A DNA stretch of 64,000 bases from Ruegeria sediminis (lineage in GTDB: Bacteria; Pseudomonadota; Alphaproteobacteria; Rhodobacterales; Rhodobacteraceae): contig NZ_VCPD01000001.1 of the NCBI RefSeq assembly GCF_005938215.1, positions 124,001 through 188,000 on the forward strand, read 5' to 3'. Position numbers and translations under genes: made by a program. Under the pieces are notes generated by a model that ran no database searches, was not told where the DNA came from, and worked only from the letters and a program-made list of their open reading frames with translations. Below, one piece after another: positions 34,581 to 44,208 of this stretch (positions are counted from its first letter, which is position 1; the number at the start of each line of letters is the position of its first letter).

Positions 34581-35396
34581 TCAGCCGCCCGGCAGGCCCT
34601 CGTACCAATCCACGAACATGTCGGCCCACCCCTCGGGGATGCCGTGACCGCCTGGAAACAGGGCAAGTTCCAGCGCGCTGCCTTCGGCGCAGCGCGTCCA
34701 TTTCCGGCGCATGAACTGGCCCGTTTCGCTGAAGGCGTCGGGAATGTTGTCCACGCAGCCATTGGCCCCACGCCAGATTTCCAGCCCCGTAAAGATGTCG
34801 CCCTGCTGGAATTGCCCCCCGCCCAGATACCGCCCTTCCAAAGGCACCACGGCGTCGGTCCAGCCATGTGTGTGAAACAGCCTTACGGGCCCGGCACAAC
34901 TGTCCGGATGCGGGCGCCAGAAGCCACCGGATACCGGGGCATAGGCCGAAAACGCATCCGGGGTCGCACAGGCCAGGTAATTGACCATGAAGCCGCCCGC
35001 CGAAAACCCGCTGAGCACGACGCGGTCGGCATCAATTCCGAAACGCTTGTACGCATCTTCTACCACCGAGGTCAGAAACCGTGTCTCATCCCGTCCCTGA
35101 CCGCCAGGGTAGAAATTCCAGCTGCGTCGTCCGTTTTCCTCCATGCCCTCGGGGGCCAGCACCGCATAGCCGCGGACCAGCAGGCCATCGACCAAGGCGC
35201 GGTTCTTCATGACGTTGGATGCGCTGCCGCCGTAACCGTGCAGGAAGATCACGAGGGGCGGGTTGTTCCGCTGCGGCAACTCGATGTGGTAGGCCCCTGT
35301 GGCGATCTGGCACGTCGCTGGTTCAGCGCCACAGGCCGCCCGTGCGGCCTCGCCCACAAGCCCAACGCAAAGGGCCAGCCAGAGTTTCCGGATCAT
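34581..35396 (-). CDS. Exported alpha/beta hydrolase (LpqC/PHB depolymerase-like esterase)
   Basis: A 271-residue esterase of the polyhydroxybutyrate depolymerase/feruloyl esterase group. It has a signal peptide (about 1-21, ending ARA), the oxyanion segment HGYGGSASN, the nucleophile elbow GFSAGG (Ser132), an Asp in the HTHGWTDAVVP region and a late His in GGHGIPEGW. The same frame is open to 35672, but that part lies over the rhodanese gene; the ATG at 35396 overlaps the rhodanese stop. Several cysteines (CGAEPATCQ, CAT, DSCAG, NGCVD) suggest disulfides. Natural substrate unknown. Confidence 0.88.
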   Translation of the reverse strand: MIRKLWLALCVGLVGEAARAACGAEPATCQIATGAYHIELPQRNNPPLVIFLHGYGGSASNVMKNRALVDGLLVRGYAVLAPEGMEENGRRSWNFYPGGQGRDETRFLTSVVEDAYKRFGIDADRVVLSGFSAGGFMVNYLACATPDAFSAYAPVSGGFWRPHPDSCAGPVRLFHTHGWTDAVVPLEGRYLGGGQFQQGDIFTGLEIWRGANGCVDNIPDAFSETGQFMRRKWTRCAEGSALELALFPGGHGIPEGWADMFVDWYEGLPGG

Positions 35397-35875
35397 CCCG
35401 CAACTCCGTCGTAATCCCGCACCGGCAAACCGGCCTTGACCCAGCCTGGCCCGGCGCGCGATCCCAGCATACCCTCGGGAACGTCCACGATATTGGCAAA
35501 CCCGGCCTCGGCCAGCTCCAGGCTCAGCCGCGCGGAACGCACACCGCGCGCGCAGATCAGCGCAATCGCCCGGTTCCGATCCGGCCCCGCCGCATCGACC
35601 ATGGCCTGCACGAAGTCCGCCCGCCGCATGTCGATGGGATGCGCGCCCTCGCCAATGCCGGTCGCCCGCCATTCCTGGGGCGTGCGGATGTCGATCAAAA
35701 CGAGGTCTCCGGCCACGGCCCCTTCATGCGCGTCCTGAACGCTCAGGCTGCCCCCGTCATAGGCGGGCGGCGTCAGGCGGTATTCGCGAATGGCCAGGAA
35801 CGTCACGAACGCCACGCCGCCTATCAAAAGGGCGCGGCGCGGCAAGAAACCGGAAAACCCACCGTCGCTTGTCAT
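35393..35875 (-). CDS. Membrane-anchored rhodanese-like protein
   Basis: A 160-residue protein with one N-terminal transmembrane helix (about 14-30, RALLIGGVAFVTFLAI) and a single rhodanese domain, probably in the periplasm. The domain has VLIDIRTPQEWRATG and the active-site loop ICARGVRS with Cys108, so it can form a persulfide. It is the first gene of a two-gene minus-strand unit, overlapping the esterase gene by four bases. Specific sulfur acceptor is unknown. Confidence 0.88.
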   Translation of the reverse strand: MTSDGGFSGFLPRRALLIGGVAFVTFLAIREYRLTPPAYDGGSLSVQDAHEGAVAGDLVLIDIRTPQEWRATGIGEGAHPIDMRRADFVQAMVDAAGPDRNRAIALICARGVRSARLSLELAEAGFANIVDVPEGMLGSRAGPGWVKAGLPVRDYDGVAG

Positions 35876-36108
35876 ACAGCCTCCATTCGCACGAGCGTTT
35901 GCGTTTCATAGCACGGGATAGTGTCGGATTCTGCGTTCGCGGCCAGTGCGTTCGATCAAGTTCACGTCAACAGACCCGCTGCCGGATCGGGCGGCATCCA
36001 CGCAACCCATAGCATCTAGAAAGCGACGCCGGGGTTTCAACGGCTGGACAGTCAGGAAAATTTCCTTACTGAATCAGCACTAATTTGCGCAAAGACCGGA
36101 GTTAGCAG

Positions 36109-38985
36109 GTGTCCCTATTCCTCATCGCGGCCCTACCCTTTCTCGGGGCGGTCTTCCCCGCCCTGCTGATCCGAGCCGGACGCAATGCGGCAGCTTCGAG
36201 CGCGGGACTGACCAGTTTTCTGGCCCTGGTCGGCCTGCTGGTGCACATCCCGGCGGTCATGCGGGGCGAGTTGGTGACCGCCCATTTCGACTGGATTCCC
36301 GGGCTTGGCCTGAATGCGCATTTCATGCTCGACGGGCTTGGCCTGCTGTTCGCTTCGCTTATTCTGGGGATCGGCCTGCTGATCATTCTCTATGCGCGCT
36401 TCTACCTGTCGCGCGAAGATCCGATGGGACAGTTCTTTTCCTATCTTCTGCTGTTCCAGGGCGCGATGGTCGGGATCGTCCTGAGCGACAACATATTGCT
36501 GCTGATCGTTTTCTGGGAACTGACGTCGCTCAGTTCGTTCCTGCTGATCGGCTATTGGAAACACCTGCCCGAAGGCCGGCAGGGCGCGCGCATGGCGCTG
36601 GCCGTCACGGGCTCGGGCGGGCTCGCCATGATTGCGGGCATGCTGATATTGGGCAACATCGTCGGATCCTTTGACCTGAGCGTGATCCTGCAGAACAAGG
36701 AGGCGATCCAGTCCTCGCCCTATTACCTGCCGGCACTGATCCTGATCCTGCTCGGCTGCTTCACGAAATCGGCGCAGTTCCCCTTTCACTTCTGGTTGCC
36801 GCACGCCATGGCGGCCCCGACGCCGGTTTCCGCCTACCTGCACTCGGCAACGATGGTGAAGGCGGGAATTTTCCTGATGGCGCGGATGTGGCCGGTGCTG
36901 TCTGGAACGCCGGAATGGTTCTACATCGTCGCCACCACGGGCCTTGTCACCATGGTGATCGCCGCGGTGATCGCGCTGATGAAAGACGACCTGAAGGCCA
37001 TGCTGGCGTTTTCGACGGTGTCGCATCTGGGCCTGATCACCATGCTTCTCGGCTTTGGCACCGAAATCGCCGCAGTCACGGCAGTGTTCCACATCATCAA
37101 CCACGCCACTTTCAAGGCGGCCCTCTTCATGACCGCTGGCATCGTCGATCACGAGGCACATACGCGCGACATCAAGCGCTTGGGCGGATTGCGGCACCTG
37201 ATGCCGCTGACCTTCACGATCGGCACGATTGCGGCGCTTTCCATGGCAGGGATTCCGCCGTTCAACGGATTTCTCAGCAAGGAGATGATGCTGGAAGAGA
37301 CCGTGCACACGGTCTGGAACCATTCGCACTACCTGGTGCCGGGCCTCGCGCTGCTGGCGGCCATCTTCTCGGCCGCCTATTCGTTCCGGTTCATCTCGCA
37401 TGTCTTCCTGGGCCCGCAGCGCGACGACTATCCGACGACGCCGCACGATCCCGGCCCCGGCATGTGGCTGTCGCCAGCGTTTCTGGTGGTACTGGTGGTC
37501 GCCATCGGCCTGTTCTCGAAGGCGATTGTCGGCCCGCTCGTCGCAATTGCTTCAAGTGCAGTCATCGGCAGCGAGGAACTGCCCTACTATTCGCTGAAAC
37601 TCTGGCACGGCTTCACGCCCGCGCTCTACATGTCGATCGTCGCGGTGATCGGCGGCTTGGTGCTGCTGGGCCTGCACGGCCACCTGGAGCGGGTCTGGAA
37701 CGCCATACCGCGCCCCGAAGCGAAGTCGATATTCGATATGGTGATCGGCGCGCTGACCGCCGTCAGCCGCTGGTTCACCGACAGCGTGCATAACGGCGTC
37801 ATCAGCCGCTACGCGATCATCTTCGTGGCGTTCACCGTCGGTCTGGGATATTACGCCTATTCGACCGGCACCATCGGCGTCCCGACCCGCGTACCGCTGC
37901 CCGCGCCGATCATTCCCATCATCGGTTGGGTCTGCCTGGTCGGAGCCACGCTCGCCATCATGCATTTCCACCGCAACCGCCTGTTGTCGCTGGTTCTGAT
38001 CGGAGTCGTAGGGCTGATCGTGTCGATGTCCTTCAACTACCTGTCGGCGCCGGACCTGGCGCTGACGCAAATCTCGGTCGAAGCGGTGACGATGGTTCTG
38101 CTGCTGTTGTCGCTGAATTTCATGCCGACCGAAACGCCCTGGGACAGCCCCGCGCGTCGGCGCTGGCGGGACGCGGCGATCTCGGTCGTGGCCGGGCTTG
38201 GAACCGGCGGGCTCATCTATGCGCTGATGATGCGCGATTTCGCATTTCCCACGATCTCCGAGTTCCACCTGGCCAATTCCTACAAGGGCGGCGGCGGCAC
38301 CAATGTGGTCAACGTCATCCTGGTGGATTTCCGGGGCTTCGACACATTTGGCGAGATCATCGTCCTGGGCATCGCTGCGCTGGTGATCTTTTCCCTTACC
38401 GAGGGCGTACTGGCCACCAAGGTGCGCGCCTATCTGTTGAACCGTAAACCGCACTGGCCGCAGTCGGGCGACGCGCACCCGCTGATGATGGTCGTCGTCA
38501 CCCGCGTGATGATGCCCATCGCGCTGATGGTCGGCGCCTACATCTTTTTCCGCGGCCACAACCAGCCGGGCGGCGGCTTCATCGCCGGCCTGATCGTGGC
38601 GATCGCCTTCCTGATGCAGTACATGGCCAGCGGCTTTACCTGGGCGGCCGAGCGTCAGCGGTTCTACTACCACGCCACGATCGGATGGGGTGTCCTGATC
38701 GCCGCCGCAACGGGGCTGGGCGCGTGGTTCAACGACATGCCATTCCTGACCAGCGACTACGGCTACATTACCTGGCCGCCGCTCGAAGAATTCGAGTGGG
38801 CTACAGCGATGCTGTTCGATACCGGCGTGTTCCTGGCGGTTCTCGGCGCTGTGATGCTGGCGCTGGAAAGCCTGAGCCGCTTTGCATGGCAGCCGGGCAT
38901 GGTGTCGGAACACGCGATGGACATCAATCCGCAACGGGACGATCCGGTGATCGTCGATCACTCGCAGGCAAAGGAAGGAGCCTGA
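36109..38985 (+). CDS. mnhA: Mrp antiporter subunit A fused to subunit B
   Basis: A 958-residue, roughly 20-helix membrane protein. The N-terminal two thirds is the NuoL/MrpA proton channel (VFWELTSLSSFLLIGYW, GCFTKSAQFPFHFWLPHAM). The C-terminal part (about 800-940) is an MnhB domain (PIALMVGAYIFFRGHNQPGG). This A+B fusion is the PhaA-type form known in rhizobia. It belongs to a multi-subunit Na+(K+)/H+ antiporter for pH and salt homeostasis. The start is GTG at 36109, preceded by GGAGTTAGCAG. It leads a six-gene operon; no separate mnhB follows. Confidence 0.95.
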   Translation: MSLFLIAALPFLGAVFPALLIRAGRNAAASSAGLTSFLALVGLLVHIPAVMRGELVTAHFDWIPGLGLNAHFMLDGLGLLFASLILGIGLLIILYARFYLSREDPMGQFFSYLLLFQGAMVGIVLSDNILLLIVFWELTSLSSFLLIGYWKHLPEGRQGARMALAVTGSGGLAMIAGMLILGNIVGSFDLSVILQNKEAIQSSPYYLPALILILLGCFTKSAQFPFHFWLPHAMAAPTPVSAYLHSATMVKAGIFLMARMWPVLSGTPEWFYIVATTGLVTMVIAAVIALMKDDLKAMLAFSTVSHLGLITMLLGFGTEIAAVTAVFHIINHATFKAALFMTAGIVDHEAHTRDIKRLGGLRHLMPLTFTIGTIAALSMAGIPPFNGFLSKEMMLEETVHTVWNHSHYLVPGLALLAAIFSAAYSFRFISHVFLGPQRDDYPTTPHDPGPGMWLSPAFLVVLVVAIGLFSKAIVGPLVAIASSAVIGSEELPYYSLKLWHGFTPALYMSIVAVIGGLVLLGLHGHLERVWNAIPRPEAKSIFDMVIGALTAVSRWFTDSVHNGVISRYAIIFVAFTVGLGYYAYSTGTIGVPTRVPLPAPIIPIIGWVCLVGATLAIMHFHRNRLLSLVLIGVVGLIVSMSFNYLSAPDLALTQISVEAVTMVLLLLSLNFMPTETPWDSPARRRWRDAAISVVAGLGTGGLIYALMMRDFAFPTISEFHLANSYKGGGGTNVVNVILVDFRGFDTFGEIIVLGIAALVIFSLTEGVLATKVRAYLLNRKPHWPQSGDAHPLMMVVVTRVMMPIALMVGAYIFFRGHNQPGGGFIAGLIVAIAFLMQYMASGFTWAAERQRFYYHATIGWGVLIAAATGLGAWFNDMPFLTSDYGYITWPPLEEFEWATAMLFDTGVFLAVLGAVMLALESLSRFAWQPGMVSEHAMDINPQRDDPVIVDHSQAKEGA

Positions 38986-38986
38986 C

Positions 38987-39346
38987 ATGGAAGCGCTTCT
39001 CGCATCCGCCGTCGGCGTCCTGACGGCAGCCGGCATCTTTCTGATCCTGCGCCGCCGGACCTTTCCGGTGATCCTCGGCCTTTCGTTGCTGACCTACGCG
39101 GTCAACGTCTTTCTGTTCGCCACCGGCAGGCTTGCGCTGAACGCGCCGCCGGTTCTGAACAAGTACGAGGAGGTGGCCTATACCGATCCGTTGCCGCAGG
39201 CGCTGGTGCTGACCGCAATCGTGATCTCCTTCGGGATGACCGCCGTTATCGTGATGATCGCGCTCAGCGCCTATCTCTCGACCAAGAACGATCATATCGA
39301 CATGACCGCCCAGGACAATGTGGACGAGGCAGGAGAAGACGCATGA
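38987..39346 (+). CDS. mnhC: Mrp antiporter subunit C
   Basis: A 119-residue, three-helix membrane protein related to NuoK. It starts MEALLASAVGVLTAAGIFLI and has PLPQALVLTAIVISFGMTAV, conserved in MnhC/MrpC. The ATG lies one base after the mnhA stop and the end overlaps mnhD by four bases. Confidence 0.95.
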   Translation: MEALLASAVGVLTAAGIFLILRRRTFPVILGLSLLTYAVNVFLFATGRLALNAPPVLNKYEEVAYTDPLPQALVLTAIVISFGMTAVIVMIALSAYLSTKNDHIDMTAQDNVDEAGEDA

Positions 39347-40890
39347 ACCACTGGATCGTCGCGCCGATCGTCCTGCCCGCGATCCTGGCGCCCTTCATCA
39401 TCATGGTGCTGCGCTATCATCTGGACCTGCAGCGCATCTTTTCCGTGGCCGGAACGGTCGGTCTTTTGGGCATTGCCCTGACCCTGACGGCCCAGGCTTC
39501 GACCGGAGAGATCCAGACCTACGAACTTGGAAACTGGCGCGCGCCTTTCGGCATCGTTCTGGTGCTGGACCGCATGTCGGCGATGATGGTGCTGTTGACC
39601 GCGGTGCTGGCCCTGCCGGTCGTGCTCTACGCGATCGGTTCCGGCTGGGACGAGCGCGGCAGGCATTTCCATCCTCTGTTCCAGTTCCAATTGATGGGCG
39701 TGGCCGGGGCCTTCCTGACCGGTGATGCATTCAACCTCTTCGTCTTTTTCGAAGTGCTTCTCATCGCCTCCTACGGCCTGATGACGCATGGCGGCGGCGC
39801 GGTGCGCCTGAAGGCCGGCGTTCAGTATGTCGCGTACAACCTTCTGGGCTCAACGCTGTTCCTGTTCGCGCTCGGCACGCTTTACGGTGTGACCGGCACG
39901 CTCAACATGGCCGATCTGGCGGTGCGCGTGGCCGAAATGCCGGCCGAAGACACCGCACTGCTGCGCGTCGGCGCTGTTCTTCTGTTGCTGGTGTTCTGTG
40001 TCAAGGCTGCTGTTCTGCCGCTGCATTTCTGGCTGCCGGCCAGCTATGCCAACGCCCCGCTGCCCGTCGCAGCTCTCTTCGCCATCATGACCAAGGTCGG
40101 ATCCTATTCCATTCTTCGGATCTACACACTGGTATTCGGGCCCGACGTGGCGGCCACTTCTGGCCTGGTCGGGGATTGGCTGCTTCCCGCGGCTTTGCTG
40201 ACGCTGGCGGTCGGCACGATCGGCATTCTCGGCGCTCAGCACATCGCGCGGTTGGTCGCCTTTGGCGTAATCGGTTCGATGGGCACGTTGCTGATCGCCG
40301 TGTCGCTTTTCAATGCAGAAGCAACGGCCGCCGCCCTGTACTACACGGTCCATTCCACCTTTGCCGCAGCCCTGCTGTTCCTCACGGCCGATCTTGTTAT
40401 CAGCCGTCAGGGCGGAGCGATCACGGACAAGACGCCCATGGCACAGACCGGTCTGATCTCGTGCCTCTTTTTCGCCGGCGCCATCGCGCTTGCCGGGATG
40501 CCGCCTCTATCCGGGTTCATCGGGAAACTCCTGGTTCTCGACGCTTCTCGAAGCAATCCGGACTATCCGCTGATCTGGGCAGTGATCCTGATCAGTTCCC
40601 TGGTGACCATCGTCGGCCTTGCCCGCGCAGGTTCTCTGATTTTCTGGAAAAGCCACGAAACCAGGCACAATCCCGAACTGGAGCCCGGCAACAAGGACGA
40701 AGAGGTCGCAAAGCCCGCGCCCGAACCCGACGCGGGCCTCGCCTTTTCCGCCGTCTTCGGCGTGCTGGCCGGGCTGGCGATGCTGACGCTTTTTGCAGGC
40801 CCGGCGTTGGAGTATACCAGAAGCACCGCCAAACAGCTTTTCTCGCCCGCAGGCTATATCGAGGCGGTTCTCAAGGGGGATCAGGAATGA
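39343..40890 (+). CDS. mnhD: Mrp antiporter subunit D
   Basis: A 515-residue NuoN/NuoM-like proton-translocating subunit with about 14 helices. The conserved Lys/Glu-bearing segments are present: LFVFFEVLLIASYGL, FCVKAAVLPLHFWLPASYANAP and ALPLSGFIGK-type AGMPPLSGFIGKLLVL. A charged hydrophilic loop (HETRHNPELEPGNKDEE) sits near the C-terminus. It overlaps mnhC and mnhE by four bases. Confidence 0.95.
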   Translation: MNHWIVAPIVLPAILAPFIIMVLRYHLDLQRIFSVAGTVGLLGIALTLTAQASTGEIQTYELGNWRAPFGIVLVLDRMSAMMVLLTAVLALPVVLYAIGSGWDERGRHFHPLFQFQLMGVAGAFLTGDAFNLFVFFEVLLIASYGLMTHGGGAVRLKAGVQYVAYNLLGSTLFLFALGTLYGVTGTLNMADLAVRVAEMPAEDTALLRVGAVLLLLVFCVKAAVLPLHFWLPASYANAPLPVAALFAIMTKVGSYSILRIYTLVFGPDVAATSGLVGDWLLPAALLTLAVGTIGILGAQHIARLVAFGVIGSMGTLLIAVSLFNAEATAAALYYTVHSTFAAALLFLTADLVISRQGGAITDKTPMAQTGLISCLFFAGAIALAGMPPLSGFIGKLLVLDASRSNPDYPLIWAVILISSLVTIVGLARAGSLIFWKSHETRHNPELEPGNKDEEVAKPAPEPDAGLAFSAVFGVLAGLAMLTLFAGPALEYTRSTAKQLFSPAGYIEAVLKGDQE

Positions 40891-41384
40891 AGCTGCTGCG
40901 CCGGATCTTTCCGCACCCGCATCTGACCATTCTGCTGACGCTGGTGTGGTTGCTGCTCGCCAACAAGCCCTCGCTGAACTCGCTGCTCTTCGGCCTGCTG
41001 TTGGGCATCGTGATTCCCTTCATTACCCAGCCCTACTGGCCGGACCGCCCCAAGCTGCGCAACTGGCCGATGGTTGTGGAATACATCCTGGTCGTGCTGT
41101 GGGACATCGTTTTGGCAAATATCGCCGTTGCGCGGATCATCCTGTTCAAGCGCGACGAGGACCGGGAACCGAACTGGGTTTCCATTCCGCTGGAATTGCG
41201 CACGCCCGAGGCGATCACGGTTCTGGCCGGCACCATCACCATGACGCCCGGCACCGTTAGTTGCGACCTGTCCGCGCAGGGGCACAACCTGCTGGTCCAT
41301 TGCCTCGACGCGCCCGACCCTGACGCGGTGCGGGACCAGATCAAAAGCCGCTACGAACGCCGCCTGAAGGAGATTTTCGAATGA
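40887..41384 (+). CDS. mnhE: Mrp antiporter subunit E
   Basis: A 165-residue subunit with two or three N-terminal helices and a soluble C-terminal domain (LRTPEAITVLAGTITMTPGT) typical of MnhE. The ATG at 40887 overlaps the mnhD stop and the end overlaps mnhF by four bases. The frame runs further upstream inside mnhD but is not coding there. Confidence 0.94.
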   Translation: MKLLRRIFPHPHLTILLTLVWLLLANKPSLNSLLFGLLLGIVIPFITQPYWPDRPKLRNWPMVVEYILVVLWDIVLANIAVARIILFKRDEDREPNWVSIPLELRTPEAITVLAGTITMTPGTVSCDLSAQGHNLLVHCLDAPDPDAVRDQIKSRYERRLKEIFE

Positions 41385-41650
41385 TCACCTATGCGCTTTA
41401 TTTCACCTTCGCCTGTTTCGGCGCGGCGGTCCTCATGTGCCTGTGGCGGATCATCAGCGCCGACAGGGTCGCCACGCGGGTTCTGGCGCTTGACACGATG
41501 GTCATCAACACCATTGCGTTGATGATCCTCTATGGCCTGACCTTGGGAACGGAGATCTTCTTTGAGGCGGCGATGATCATCGCAATGCTCGGCTTCGTTT
41601 CCACCGTGGCCTATGCGCGTTTCATGCTGCGCGGCAACATCATCGAGTGA
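41381..41650 (+). CDS. mnhF: Mrp antiporter subunit F
   Basis: An 89-residue, three-helix subunit with the conserved RIISADRVATRVLALDTM signature after the first helix. It overlaps mnhE by four bases; mnhG begins seven bases after its stop. Confidence 0.95.
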   Translation: MITYALYFTFACFGAAVLMCLWRIISADRVATRVLALDTMVINTIALMILYGLTLGTEIFFEAAMIIAMLGFVSTVAYARFMLRGNIIE

Positions 41651-41657
41651 GGCGGCC

Positions 41658-42044
41658 ATGCATTCCCTTTTCGAACTCCTGATCGCATTCTTCCTGATCG
41701 TCTCGGGTATCTTCGGTTTCGTCGGATCCTACGGAATGCTCAAACTCAAGGACCCGATGTCGCGCCTTCACGCGCCGACCAAGGCCACCACGCTGGGCGT
41801 CGGCGGCGTGCTGCTGGCGTCGATCTTCCACTCGATCCTGATCGAACGACACCTGTCTCTGCACGAACTGCTGATCACGCTGTTCCTGTTCCTGACGGCG
41901 CCGATCACGGCGCTGTTCATTGCCAAATGGCACATCAACCGCCATGAAACACCCGCAGACCTGCCTGACGCCGGCGAAGACGGGCTTTGGGCCACTCATG
42001 CGGTTCCGCAGGACGAAGAAAAACCGGACCAGACGACGAACTGA
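41658..42044 (+). CDS. mnhG: Mrp antiporter subunit G
   Basis: A 128-residue, three-helix subunit with GMLKLKDPMSRLHAPTKATT, the MnhG signature, and an acidic C-terminal tail of about 35 residues. The ATG at 41658 was chosen over an open upstream start at 41613 lying in mnhF. It ends the Mrp operon, four bases before the selD fusion gene, so the two could be co-transcribed. Confidence 0.94.
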   Translation: MHSLFELLIAFFLIVSGIFGFVGSYGMLKLKDPMSRLHAPTKATTLGVGGVLLASIFHSILIERHLSLHELLITLFLFLTAPITALFIAKWHINRHETPADLPDAGEDGLWATHAVPQDEEKPDQTTN

Positions 42045-42048
42045 CGAC

Positions 42049-44208
42049 ATGCACACTCCTCCCCTGCCCCTGACCCGCGATCTGGTCCTGATCGGCGGGG
42101 GACATTCCCACGCGCTGGTGCTGCGAAAATGGGGCATGAACCCCTTGCCCGGCGCGCGTCTCACCGTGATCAATCCCGGCCCGACGGCGCCCTATTCCGG
42201 AATGCTGCCGGGATTCGTGGCCGGCCACTATCAGCGCGAGGACCTGGACATCGACCTCGTGAAACTGGCGCGTTTTGCCAGCGCGCGTGTGATCTTGGGC
42301 GAGGTTCGGGGGATCGACCTGGACCGGCGCGAGGTTCTTGTTCCGGGCCGTCCGCCGGTGAGATTCGACGTGGCCTCGGTAAATGTGGGCATCACCTCGG
42401 ACATGCCCGCCCTGCCCGGCTTTGCCGATCATGCAGTGTCGGCCAAGCCGCTCGGCCCGTTCGCGGCGCGGTGGGCCCGGTATCTGGCGGGCGAAGGCCC
42501 GGCCTCGGTCGCGGTGATCGGCGGCGGCGTCGCAGGCGCCGAACTGGTGATGGCAATGGCCCACGCGCTGCGCAACCGGGGCCGACCTGCCCGGGTTACG
42601 TTGATCGACAATGCGATGGTCCTGTCCGCCATCGGAGCAAAGGCGGCCGCCTCGGTGCGACGCGCCCTGGCCACGCTGGGCATCGATCTGATCGAAAAAG
42701 CGCCGATCGCTCGGATCGGGGCAGGACACCTGATGCTGGAAGACGGACGAGAGATCGAAGCCGAGTTCGTCACCGGCGCTGCTGGCGCGCGGCCCTATGA
42801 CTGGACCGCGAAAACGGGGCTGCAACATCAGGACGGCTACATCGCCGTGAACGGATATCTCCAATCCAGCGATCCGGCGGTCTTTGCCGCCGGAGACTGC
42901 GCGCATCTGACCGACAATCCCCGCCCCAAGGCGGGAGTCTATGCGGTTCGCGAGGCACCGATTTTGTACCACAACCTCCGCGCCGCCTTGGGCGCTGGAA
43001 GGATGCGCCGCTACGTGCCGCAGAAGGACTATCTGAAACTCGTGTCCTTGGGCGGCAAAAACGCTCTGGCGGAACGGTTCGGAACCGCGCTCAGCGGGCC
43101 GTTGATGTGGAAGTGGAAGGACCATATCGACCAGAAATTCATGAACAGGTTCCGCGACCTGCCCAGCATGGAAACACCCGCCTTGCCGCGCCAACGCGCA
43201 GCGGGCCTGCCCGAAGCGTTGGGCGACAAGCCGATGTGTGGGGGCTGTGGCGCCAAGGTCGGTCGCGGCGCGCTCAGGGCGGCGCTGGCGGCCCTGCCCG
43301 GACCGGACCGCGCCGACATCACACCTTTGCCCGGGGATGACGCGGCCTTGGTGACCACCGGCGGCACGCGGCAGGTGATGACTTCGGACCATCTGCGCAG
43401 CCTGACGAACGATCCGGTCCTGATGACCCGCATCGCCGCCATTCACGCGCTTGGCGACATCTGGGCCATGGGCGCGCGGCCGCAGGCGGCCACCGCCACG
43501 CTGATCCTGCCGCGCCTGTCACCAGCAATGCAACAGCGCACGATGGCCGAGATCATGGCCGCTGCGACCGAGGTCATGCGCGCGGCCGGGGCCGAGATCG
43601 TAGGTGGACACAGTTCGATGGGCGATGAGTTGACCATCGGTTTCACCCTCACCGGGTTATGCGAGAACAACCCAATCACCCTCGCTGGCGGACGGCCCGG
43701 CGACGCGCTGATCCTGACCAAGCCGCTGGGCAGCGGCGTTCTGATGGCGGCTGAAATGGCCGGCAAGGCCAAGGGCGGGTGGGTTGCCGCCGCCTATGAC
43801 CTGATGACCCTTCCACAGGGCGGCGCGGCGCAGATCCTGCGCTGCGCGCATACCATGACGGACGTCACCGGCTTTGGCCTAGCCGGGCACCTGCAAGGCA
43901 TGTGCGAAGCGTCGGGTTGCGGCGCTGTCTTGGAGCTCGACGCGGTTCCGCTGATGCAGGGCGCGCTGGAACTGTCGGAAAATGGCGTCCGGTCCACAAT
44001 CTTTGCAGACAACCGCGCCTTGGCGCCGGAGCTTCCGACCGGCGGCAAGGCGGACCTGCTTTTCGACCCGCAGACTGCGGGCGGCCTGCTGGCCGCTGTT
44101 CCGTCGGATCAGGCAAACCGGCTGATGAACGAACTGCAGGACGCAGGCCATACCGCCGCGATCATCGGCCGCTTGACGGATACGAAAAGTCTGAACCTTC
44201 AGATCTGA
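42049..44208 (+). CDS. selD: Flavoprotein-selenide, water dikinase fusion (SelD)
   Basis: A 719-residue two-domain protein. Residues 1-380 form a pyridine nucleotide-disulfide oxidoreductase/NDH-2-like flavoprotein (GGGHSHALVLRKWG, AVIGGGVAGAELVMAMA, FAAGDCAHL). Residues 390-719 form SelD, which makes selenophosphate from selenide and ATP, with CGGCGAKVG; Cys400 and Lys403 align with the catalytic Cys17 and Lys20 of E. coli. Such fusions are known in bacteria; the flavoprotein may supply reduced selenium. Its 3' end overlaps the convergent mnmH by ten bases, and mnmH needs selenophosphate. No selA, selB or Sec tRNA is in the window. Confidence 0.95.
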   Translation: MHTPPLPLTRDLVLIGGGHSHALVLRKWGMNPLPGARLTVINPGPTAPYSGMLPGFVAGHYQREDLDIDLVKLARFASARVILGEVRGIDLDRREVLVPGRPPVRFDVASVNVGITSDMPALPGFADHAVSAKPLGPFAARWARYLAGEGPASVAVIGGGVAGAELVMAMAHALRNRGRPARVTLIDNAMVLSAIGAKAAASVRRALATLGIDLIEKAPIARIGAGHLMLEDGREIEAEFVTGAAGARPYDWTAKTGLQHQDGYIAVNGYLQSSDPAVFAAGDCAHLTDNPRPKAGVYAVREAPILYHNLRAALGAGRMRRYVPQKDYLKLVSLGGKNALAERFGTALSGPLMWKWKDHIDQKFMNRFRDLPSMETPALPRQRAAGLPEALGDKPMCGGCGAKVGRGALRAALAALPGPDRADITPLPGDDAALVTTGGTRQVMTSDHLRSLTNDPVLMTRIAAIHALGDIWAMGARPQAATATLILPRLSPAMQQRTMAEIMAAATEVMRAAGAEIVGGHSSMGDELTIGFTLTGLCENNPITLAGGRPGDALILTKPLGSGVLMAAEMAGKAKGGWVAAAYDLMTLPQGGAAQILRCAHTMTDVTGFGLAGHLQGMCEASGCGAVLELDAVPLMQGALELSENGVRSTIFADNRALAPELPTGGKADLLFDPQTAGGLLAAVPSDQANRLMNELQDAGHTAAIIGRLTDTKSLNLQI

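Noticed and set aside
35397..35672. N-terminal extension of the esterase frame
   Set aside because: It lies over the rhodanese gene and has biased shadow composition, whereas MIRKLWLALC at 35396 gives a proper signal peptide.
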